Below are positions 22,511-28,586 of a stretch of 28,586 bases of DNA, piece after piece; within the stretch, counting starts at the first letter, position 1, and each line of letters begins with the position of its first letter. The notes beneath the pieces are model-generated. The model saw only the letters and a list, made by a program, of their open reading frames with translations. It was not told where the DNA came from and did no database searches. The DNA comes from Helicobacter_F equorum. Its GTDB lineage: Bacteria; Campylobacterota; Campylobacteria; Campylobacterales; Helicobacteraceae. The stretch is taken from NCBI RefSeq assembly GCF_042649585.1, contig NZ_JBHRZM010000007.1, positions 1-28,586 on the forward strand, in the 5' to 3' direction. Made by a program: the position numbers and the translations under genes.

Positions 22511-23872
22511 ATGCGCTTTTATATTGTCGTAGCATTGATTGTATCGAGTTTTGTTCAAGGCTTTACCAGTGCATCGACCCAACAAGACACACAATCTTTT
22601 GAAGAAACACTAAGCATTTTAAACACCACTAGTAATGATGAAAAAGGTTATACCTTAGCTGAATTGCTTGAAGCTGCAAAGAATAACTACAATCTTGAAG
22701 CAAAAGATATTGCGATTTTACAAGCAGGAGCCAATCAATCTGCTGCACAAAGAGAATTTTTACCTACATTTGATGGGAGTTATTCATTTCAAGATACCAA
22801 CAATACCTATCGCGCTATTCAAGCTCAAAATGCTCAACTTCAAGCAAAATGGGAGATTTTTAGTGGGTTAAAAACCTACAACAAAGTGCGGGAAAAAAAT
22901 GCCCTCTATCGATCAAGTGTGGCAGATAGAGCTAATATACAAGAGCAGATTTTTTTAAATGTGATTGAGCAATATTATACATATTTTTCTAATAAATCTC
23001 AAAAAATTGCCCTAGAACAGCAACACAAACAGCTTGAAGAAAATATCAAACGCACAGAAAAGCTATATCGATCTGGGCTTACCACTATTGATGATGTAGA
23101 ATCTTTGCGTGCAGAGATTCTATCTACCGAACATGATATGGCAAACATCGTGCTTGACATGGAACGCAATAAACTTATGCTCTCACTCCTTACTAACCTT
23201 GAAGTCAAGGAACTCTCTCGTGTTACCATTAAAATGCCTACCTTTACTTTGCAAAAGCGTCAAGATTTGATTGCACTTGAAGAGCAAGCAAGTAGTGTGA
23301 TGTATCAAGCAAAGCAAATTACATATTTGCCAACCGTCGCGCTTAGCGATACATTTACGTGGAATAGCTTAGGAGCCGTGAGTTCTAAACCTGCATTACT
23401 TGATTTGTTAGGGAGTGGTGGTTCTACCTTTGGTGGATCTGGTTTTATGAAAATGAGTTATCCACCTACACAAAATGTCATTGGCGTAAGCGTAAATATG
23501 CGTTTGTTTGATTGGTTTAATCTCTCCAAGCAAAAAGAAGCTATGCGGTATTCTGCTATGCAACGACAAAAAGAACTTGCTTACAAAAAATACGAACAAG
23601 AAAAGGATGAGCGTTTGTATCGCAAAAGTATAGAAATTGCCCAAGCAAGGATTAAGAGTGCAGAAGCAGCGCTTAAATCTGCCTCGGTATCTTTTGATAA
23701 TGTCGCGCGCCGATATGAAGCGCAAGTGTTAAATTTTTCGGACTATTTGCAGTCTCTTAGCCGACGATTTAGCGCAGAATCTACCTATACACAAAGTCTT
23801 AATGATTATGAGATAGAAAAGGCGCGTTATATTTATTATAGCGGGCAGCAGATCGAGGATTATATACAATAA
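22511..23872 (+). CDS. hefA: TolC-family outer-membrane efflux channel
   Basis: A 453-residue outer-membrane factor like H. pylori HefA (HP0605), the exit duct of a tripartite RND pump. A signal peptide occupies about residues 1-20 (hydrophobic core VVALIVSSFVQG, A-x-A-like end TSA). Two alpha-helical hairpin repeats follow, each with the TolC layout: EFLPTFDGSYSFQDTN near residue 80 and ITYLPTVALSDTFTW near residue 275, with long charged helices between them. ATG 22511 is chosen over the out-of-frame ATG at 22506 because AAAGGAG is correctly spaced. The fusion-protein gene follows after 18 bases. It probably exports bile salts, dyes or drugs. Confidence 0.9.
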   Translation: MRFYIVVALIVSSFVQGFTSASTQQDTQSFEETLSILNTTSNDEKGYTLAELLEAAKNNYNLEAKDIAILQAGANQSAAQREFLPTFDGSYSFQDTNNTYRAIQAQNAQLQAKWEIFSGLKTYNKVREKNALYRSSVADRANIQEQIFLNVIEQYYTYFSNKSQKIALEQQHKQLEENIKRTEKLYRSGLTTIDDVESLRAEILSTEHDMANIVLDMERNKLMLSLLTNLEVKELSRVTIKMPTFTLQKRQDLIALEEQASSVMYQAKQITYLPTVALSDTFTWNSLGAVSSKPALLDLLGSGGSTFGGSGFMKMSYPPTQNVIGVSVNMRLFDWFNLSKQKEAMRYSAMQRQKELAYKKYEQEKDERLYRKSIEIAQARIKSAEAALKSASVSFDNVARRYEAQVLNFSDYLQSLSRRFSAESTYTQSLNDYEIEKARYIYYSGQQIEDYIQ

Positions 23873-23890
23873 CACAATAAAGGATCAGAT

Positions 23891-24592
23891 ATGAAGTTAA
23901 GAATCTATGTAGTAAGTTTGGTGTTTGCTACGATGACATATGCCGATGAAGTGTATGCAATTTTTAATGCTCAAGCCATGAGAGATGCAAATCTTAGTTT
24001 GGGAAGTGGTGGGATTGTAACACAAATTTATGTTGATGTGGGCAGTGAAGTAAAAGCTGGCGACATACTTCTTACTTTATTTAACAAAGATCAAAGCGCA
24101 CAAGTAGATTCTATTCGTCAAACTTATTTGTTTAATAAAAAACAATATGAACGCTATGAGCGATTGGGTAGTGCGGTAGATAAAAATACACTCAACAAAT
24201 ATTATGCGGATTATAAACGATATGAAGCGGATTTGGCATATCAAGAAGCCCTATTAAGCAAAACAATCTTGCGTGCGCCATTTGATGGAGTCATCGCGTC
24301 CAAAAACATTGAGCTTGGTGATGGTGTGGGCGCTAATAATACAGAGCTTTTTCGCCTCATTAGCAAGGAAGTTAAAATTGTGCTTGAATTTGATTTTAAG
24401 TATATCAATAAGGTTCAAGTGGGTGATAGTTTCGAATTTAGTGTTGATGGTATAGAATCTAAGCAAATTGCAATTATTAATAAAATTTACCCTACTGCAA
24501 GTGAGAGTAATCGTAAAGTCAAGGCTGAAGCACTTGTGAAAAATATCGTGCCTGGGACATTTGGTGATGGTTACATCAAAACAAAGAAATAA
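23891..24592 (+). CDS. hefB: RND efflux membrane-fusion (adaptor) protein
   Basis: A short periplasmic adaptor of 233 residues linking the RND pump to the outer-membrane channel, like HefB (HP0606). The signal peptide is residues 1-18 (cleavage near TYA|DE). The lipoyl-like halves are GSGGIVTQIYVDVGSEVKAGDILLTL and TILRAPFDGVIASKNIELGDGV, separated by a compact charged hairpin (about 85-125). A beta-barrel piece near residues 165-215 is followed by a very short C-terminus. The long C-terminal domain of AcrA-type adaptors is missing, which is normal for this subgroup. hefC follows after 25 bases. Confidence 0.88.
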   Translation: MKLRIYVVSLVFATMTYADEVYAIFNAQAMRDANLSLGSGGIVTQIYVDVGSEVKAGDILLTLFNKDQSAQVDSIRQTYLFNKKQYERYERLGSAVDKNTLNKYYADYKRYEADLAYQEALLSKTILRAPFDGVIASKNIELGDGVGANNTELFRLISKEVKIVLEFDFKYINKVQVGDSFEFSVDGIESKQIAIINKIYPTASESNRKVKAEALVKNIVPGTFGDGYIKTKK

Positions 24593-24617
24593 GCACACAC
24601 TCTTGTAAGGATTAATA

Positions 24618-27600
24618 ATGTATAAATTTGCCATTACGCGTCCGGTTTCGACGTTGATGTTTGCATTGGCGGTGATGTTTTTTGGATTTTTGGCTGCGAT
24701 AAAGCTTCCTGTTTCCCTTTTTCCAAATATTGATTTTCCTATTGTAACGGTTATTACGACATATCAAGGTGCAAGTGCGCAGACGGTTGAAACAAAAGTT
24801 ACAGACAAGATAGAAGAAGCAGTAATGGGGATTGATGGGCTTAAAAAAGTTACATCTTCAAGTGTGCGTAATACAAGTATCGTACTTATAGAATTTCAAT
24901 TAGAAAAAGACATTGATGTTGCTATAGCCGATGTGCGTGATAAAATTGGTACCGTGCGTTTAGAAAGTGGCATAGATTCACCATCTGTGCGGAAGGTTGA
25001 TACCGGATCCGCACCTGTGATTTCGCTTTTTTTGACAAGCACCAAAGTTCCACCTTCTGAAATGATGAATCATGCAGATAATGTTATTAAACCAATGCTC
25101 CAAAAAATTAGCGGTGTAGGTGGCGTGGAGTTACGAGGGTATAGAAAAAGACAGATTAGAATCTATCCTGATCCAACATTGATGAATAAATATGGGCTTA
25201 CATTTTCTACTATTGGCAAACTCATAGGGCAAGAGAATGTTGAGATTGACGGCGGAAGGTTGGTAAACACCAAGTATGAGTGGGTATTAACTACCGATGC
25301 AAATAGCTACAACATAGAAGAAATGGGCGAATTGCGTATAGCCGATGGTGTAAGATTGAAGGATATCGCCAAGATTGAAGATTCAATCGAAGAAGATAGA
25401 ACATATGCAAGTTATGACAAGACACCAGGTGTGATTTTTGAGGTTCAAAAAATTTCTGGACAAAATGATATCAAAATTGCCGATGCAGTGAAAGAAGTAT
25501 TTCCAGAAATTTTGGCAGTAAGTCAAGATTATGAAGTAGAAGTCTTTAAGGATACAACAGAATACATTAAAGATTCTGTTAAAGATGTGAAATTTGACCT
25601 TGTGCTTGGTGCAATTTTGGCAGTAGTGGTTGTCTTTTTGTTTTTGCGTAGTGTAAGCATTACGATTGTGGCTGCATTGAGTTTGCCTGTTTCAATCATT
25701 GGCACTTTTGCCCTTATGAGCCATTTTGATCTCACGCTGAATATGCTTACGTTTTTAGCGTTGACTTTGGCTATTGGGATTATTATCGATGATGCAATTG
25801 TAGTCATTGAAAATATTCATAAAAAGCTTGAGGCAGGATTATCAAAGCGTGAGGCGGCATACGAGGGTGTGCGTGAGATAGGGTTTGCTATTATTGCTAT
25901 TTCTGCAATGCTTCTGTCGGTGTTTATTCCAGTTGGAACTATGAGTGGTATTGTAGGAAGATTTTTTCAAGGCTTTGGAATCACGGTGGCATTAGCTATA
26001 GGACTTTCTTATATCGTTGTTATTACGATTATTCCTATGTTAAGCTCGATTGTGGTAAATCCGCAACATTCAAGATTCTATCATAGGAGTGAGCCATTTT
26101 TTAGAATGCTTGATGAAAAATATGTTAGCACCTTGCGCTTTGTGCTATCACATAAACTTATCACATTACTTGCGGTACTTGGTGTGTTTATAGGATCACT
26201 TTTTTTAGCCAGCAGGCTCGGGTTTGATTTTATGAAAAAAGAAGATAAAGGCGAATATAACACATTTTTAGAAATAGCACCCGGTATTAGTATGGAGGAA
26301 ATGAAAAAGCGTGTGGGTGCATTGCAAGATATAATCCTCGCAGATCCTACAACAAAGTTTGCAACCTTACAGATTGGGTATGACTCGCAAAAAAATATTT
26401 TTAAAGCCCAGATCTATACAAAGATGATAGATAGAAAGGAGCGCACAAAGGATCAAGGACAATTTATCATAATAGATAAAATGCGAAAAGTTCTCGCGGA
26501 GCAACCCGCTGCCAAAGATATGACAATTTCTATCGTAGAGGTTTCTGACATAGGTGGTGGTGGGGATAATTCTCCATTCCAACTTGCGATTTTGGCTCCA
26601 AATGATGAGCTTTTGGAGCAATCCCAAAAGAATCTCTATAAGCTTTTTGAGGAAAAACTTGCTGGGAAGGTCGTGGGTGTGCATCTTAATAAAGCTGATG
26701 ATCAGCCTGAATATAGATTCCATATTGTGCGTGCCAATGCTAATAAATATGGCGTAAGCTCTGAAGAAATAGGCAATACCATTCGAGTAGCATTTTCTGG
26801 GGAGTATCCTGTGGGGTATTATAAAGAGCGTGGCAAGGAATACGATATAACTGTGCGTGTGCCTGACAATGATAGAAGAGTGCTTGATGACATTAAGCGT
26901 TTGCAAGTTAGAAACTCTAAAGGTGAGTTGATGTTTTTGGAGGGGTTGGTAAAAATCGAAAAAACTATGACTCCTTCAACGATTACGAGATTCAATAGAC
27001 AACGCAGTATGACTGTGTATGCTTCACCAAATAAGAATGCTGGTGTGAGTTTGGGTGATATTTTTAAAGTCGTGTTAGATCCAAATAACAAATGGCTTGC
27101 AGATGGTGCTAGTTATAAATTGCAAGGAGAGGTTGAAAATATGCAAGACACTATACAGGCATTTGTGGTGGCAATTTTGACTGCAATTGTGCTTATTTAT
27201 CTAATTTTGGCAGCCCTTTATGAGAGTTTCTTGCAGCCTTTGATTATTATGATTGCCTTGCCACTTAGTTTTTCTGGAGCATTTATAGCGCTGTTTATCA
27301 CACATGAGACTTTTAGTATGTTTTCTATGTTGGGACTTATGCTTCTTATGGGTATTGTGGGTAAAAATGCTACCTTGCTCATTGATGTTGCAAACGAGAA
27401 GCGTAAAGAAGGCATGGATATTATACAGGCTTTGATTACGGCAGGTGAATTGCGTTTGCGACCGATTTTGATGACAACTATTGCTATGGTATTTGGTATG
27501 TTGCCTTTGGCTATTGCAAGTGGTGCAGGGGAAGCGATGAAAAATCCTATAGGGATTGCGATGATTGGTGGGCTTATTGTCTCTATGTTGCTTTCATTGC

Positions 27601-27689
27601 TTGTTGTGCCAGTGTTTTATAGGTTTTTGGCTCCACTTGATGATAAATTACAAAAATTATATAAACCAAAAGAGGGAGATAGATTCTAA
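24618..27689 (+). CDS. hefC: RND-family multidrug efflux transporter
   Basis: A 1023-residue inner-membrane proton-drug antiporter (AcrB/HAE1-like), equivalent to HefC (HP0607), which in H. pylori contributes to multidrug and bile-salt resistance. It shows the duplicated RND plan: TM1 (ITRPVSTLMFALAVMFFGF), a large porter loop to about residue 325, TM2-6, a second loop (about 550-845), then TM8-12. The proton-relay Asp pair in helix 4 is D391-D392 (IGIIIDDAIVVIEN). Helix 10-11 region carries GIVGKNATLLID and LRPILMTTIAMVFGMLPLA. Full length and intact. kdsB begins 27 bases later. Confidence 0.95.
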   Translation: MYKFAITRPVSTLMFALAVMFFGFLAAIKLPVSLFPNIDFPIVTVITTYQGASAQTVETKVTDKIEEAVMGIDGLKKVTSSSVRNTSIVLIEFQLEKDIDVAIADVRDKIGTVRLESGIDSPSVRKVDTGSAPVISLFLTSTKVPPSEMMNHADNVIKPMLQKISGVGGVELRGYRKRQIRIYPDPTLMNKYGLTFSTIGKLIGQENVEIDGGRLVNTKYEWVLTTDANSYNIEEMGELRIADGVRLKDIAKIEDSIEEDRTYASYDKTPGVIFEVQKISGQNDIKIADAVKEVFPEILAVSQDYEVEVFKDTTEYIKDSVKDVKFDLVLGAILAVVVVFLFLRSVSITIVAALSLPVSIIGTFALMSHFDLTLNMLTFLALTLAIGIIIDDAIVVIENIHKKLEAGLSKREAAYEGVREIGFAIIAISAMLLSVFIPVGTMSGIVGRFFQGFGITVALAIGLSYIVVITIIPMLSSIVVNPQHSRFYHRSEPFFRMLDEKYVSTLRFVLSHKLITLLAVLGVFIGSLFLASRLGFDFMKKEDKGEYNTFLEIAPGISMEEMKKRVGALQDIILADPTTKFATLQIGYDSQKNIFKAQIYTKMIDRKERTKDQGQFIIIDKMRKVLAEQPAAKDMTISIVEVSDIGGGGDNSPFQLAILAPNDELLEQSQKNLYKLFEEKLAGKVVGVHLNKADDQPEYRFHIVRANANKYGVSSEEIGNTIRVAFSGEYPVGYYKERGKEYDITVRVPDNDRRVLDDIKRLQVRNSKGELMFLEGLVKIEKTMTPSTITRFNRQRSMTVYASPNKNAGVSLGDIFKVVLDPNNKWLADGASYKLQGEVENMQDTIQAFVVAILTAIVLIYLILAALYESFLQPLIIMIALPLSFSGAFIALFITHETFSMFSMLGLMLLMGIVGKNATLLIDVANEKRKEGMDIIQALITAGELRLRPILMTTIAMVFGMLPLAIASGAGEAMKNPIGIAMIGGLIVSMLLSLLVVPVFYRFLAPLDDKLQKLYKPKEGDRF

Positions 27690-27716
27690 ATATAGAATCC
27701 TCCAAAAGGAGTGGTG

Positions 27717-28442
27717 ATGATTATTATTCCGGCACGTTTAGAATCTATGCGTTTGCCAAAAAAAGTTTTGTGTGATCTTGGTGGATTACCAATGATTGTA
27801 AGGACTGCACAAAATGCCCAAAAAGTTGATGAAGTGGTGGTAGCTTGTGATGATGAAGAGATTATGCAAGCATGTAAGATACACAAGATTTCAAGTGTGC
27901 TGACCTCTAAAAGTCATTGTAGTGGGACAGATAGATGTGCACAAGCAGCTAATATTTTGGGACTTAAAAGCGATAGTGTGATTCTTAATCTTCAAGCAGA
28001 TGAGCCATTTGTAGAATCTAGCGTGTTAGAAACACTCTTATCCTTAACAAAGAGAAACAATGCATTTTTACATACACTTGCTAAAGTTATTTCACTAGAT
28101 GAGATCGCAGACATAAATCTTGTAAAGGTTGTGATTAATGCTAATAAACATGCCTTGTATTTTTCGCGATTGGGTGTGCCATATGCGCGTGATGGCGTAG
28201 ATTCACAAATATGTAACACATATCCATATTTAGGGCATTTGGGCTTATATGGTTTTACAAAGCAATGTCTTGATGAATTTTGTGCCTTGCAACAAAGCCC
28301 ACTAGAAAATATTGAAAAACTTGAACAACTTCGTGTATTGTATCATGGCAAGAGCATAGCTTTAGAGATTGTAGAGACTACAAGCTTTGGTATCGATACC
28401 AAAGAGGATCTCCTTAGGGCACAAAAATATTTACACTCTTAG
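27717..28442 (+). CDS. kdsB: CMP-KDO synthetase (3-deoxy-manno-octulosonate cytidylyltransferase)
   Basis: KdsB (241 residues) activates KDO with CTP for the inner core of lipopolysaccharide. Signature motifs: IIIPARLESMRLPKKVL at the N-terminus (nucleotide-binding), SGTDRCAQAA, VILNLQADEPFV (metal-binding Asp), and the C-terminal GIDTKEDLLRAQ. ATG 27717 is five bases after AAAAGGAG; GTG 27711 and 27714 in the same frame overlap that site. It lies 27 bases after hefC without a visible promoter or terminator, so it may be read through from the efflux operon, linking envelope synthesis with efflux. Confidence 0.94.
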   Translation: MIIIPARLESMRLPKKVLCDLGGLPMIVRTAQNAQKVDEVVVACDDEEIMQACKIHKISSVLTSKSHCSGTDRCAQAANILGLKSDSVILNLQADEPFVESSVLETLLSLTKRNNAFLHTLAKVISLDEIADINLVKVVINANKHALYFSRLGVPYARDGVDSQICNTYPYLGHLGLYGFTKQCLDEFCALQQSPLENIEKLEQLRVLYHGKSIALEIVETTSFGIDTKEDLLRAQKYLHS

Positions 28443-28512
28443 TAGATTCTCTAAAATACAGCTATAGAGAAAGAGAGATACATGTAGGCTTTCTTAGTGA
28501 TCTTAAAACCTA

Positions 28513-28586
28513 TCACCAACCCACAATAACTACATTGCTTCCTTGTAAGTTCTTGTGTGTGCTAGTTTTCATTGCACACATTCTTT
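28513..28586 (-). CDS. Possible C-terminal end of a convergent gene (partial)
   Basis: On the minus strand a frame enters from the right edge and stops at TGA (28513-28515). The visible 23 residues end in LQGSNVVIVGW, a beta-strand-like finish that looks like a protein end rather than random sequence. The distance of 70 bases from the kdsB stop fits convergent genes. It is too short to name, and it might also be chance. The spacer 28443-28512 holds an A/T-rich inverted repeat (28447-28453 with 28465-28471, 7 bp) but no T-run. Confidence 0.3.
   Translation of the reverse strand, partial: RMCAMKTSTHKNLQGSNVVIVGW

Larger units (their letters stand above)
286..28450. repeat. Dispersed heptamer AGATTCT / AGAATCT, over-represented
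   Basis: By eye this heptamer or its reverse complement occurs about two dozen times in each orientation, roughly one per 600 bases, against about five expected on both strands together from base composition. Examples: 286-292, 313-319, 16443-16449 (spacer), 20322-20328 (over the cydB stop), 27681-27687 (over the hefC stop), 28444-28450 (spacer). It appears in all three codon phases and between genes, often with T before it and A after it. Its core GAWTC is the methylation/restriction sequence GANTC. Function unknown; counts are manual and approximate. Confidence 0.55.

Noticed and set aside
26367..26906. 179-codon open frame on the minus strand within hefC
   Set aside because: It lies wholly opposite a full-length, motif-complete RND gene, has no ribosome site and its product shows no family features; it is a shadow frame.
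28447..28471. 7-bp inverted repeat after kdsB as a terminator
   Set aside because: The stem is A/T-rich with an 11-base loop and no T-run on either strand, so it is too weak to call.
1..28586. CRISPR arrays, tRNA/rRNA genes, IS elements, prophage or toxin-antitoxin modules
   Set aside because: No spaced repeats, cloverleaf-like spacer, transposase/integrase motif or paired small-gene module was seen; gaps are all under about 150 bases and explained as promoters or short spacers.

Overview
The window looks like a chromosomal segment of an enterohepatic (non-pylori) Helicobacter or a close Campylobacterota relative. The DNA is AT-rich, the protein families match Helicobacter versions (class II DAHP synthase, short HefB-type fusion protein, A-domain-less FtsY), and gene neighbourhoods such as panD-ybaB, ispA-surE and hefABC are those known from Helicobacter. 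A cytochrome bd oxidase and a selenocysteine-type SelD argue against H. pylori itself. Coding density is very high, and no gap between genes exceeds about 150 bases.

Layout: (1) 1-2900 is the edge of a surface-glycan (LOS/capsule-like) cluster. It holds the tail of an unknown gene, a family 2 glycosyltransferase, a family GT4 glycosyltransferase ending in an 11-G tract, and an out-of-frame C-terminal fragment of a second GT4 gene. (2) 3001-8156 is a plus-strand run: panD, ybaB, a secreted PDZ-like protein, ispA, surE, a TcdA-type E1-like enzyme, a 58-residue very acidic protein and an N-carbamoylputrescine amidase. (3) 8158-11115 is a minus-strand block: a thioredoxin-fold lipoprotein, ftsY and radA. 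(4) 11178-17406 returns to the plus strand: 5-formyl-THF cyclo-ligase, RNase Y, DAHP synthase, yedF, selD (with an in-frame UGA) and a TDT/SLAC1-family membrane protein. (5) 17442-20466 is a cytochrome bd operon: DUF4492 protein, cydA, cydB and an unlisted 40-residue single-helix protein. (6) 20534-22394 holds trxA and nhaA. (7) 22511-28442 is a HefABC-type RND efflux operon followed by kdsB. A minus-strand gene may end just inside the right edge.

Functional threads: isoprenoid, pantothenate, folate and aromatic precursor synthesis; selenium use (YedF plus selenoprotein SelD); microaerobic respiration (bd oxidase); sodium/proton and drug/bile export; and outer-surface glycan assembly (glycosyltransferases, KdsB).

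The most notable observations are the G-tract joining a complete GT4 gene to a second GT4 C-terminal domain (candidate phase-variable fusion), the selenocysteine SelD with a hairpin just after its UGA, the CydX-like small protein after cydB, the acidic microprotein, and a strong excess of the heptamer AGATTCT/AGAATCT in all reading frames and in spacers. No CRISPR array, tRNA, rRNA, IS element or prophage was seen.
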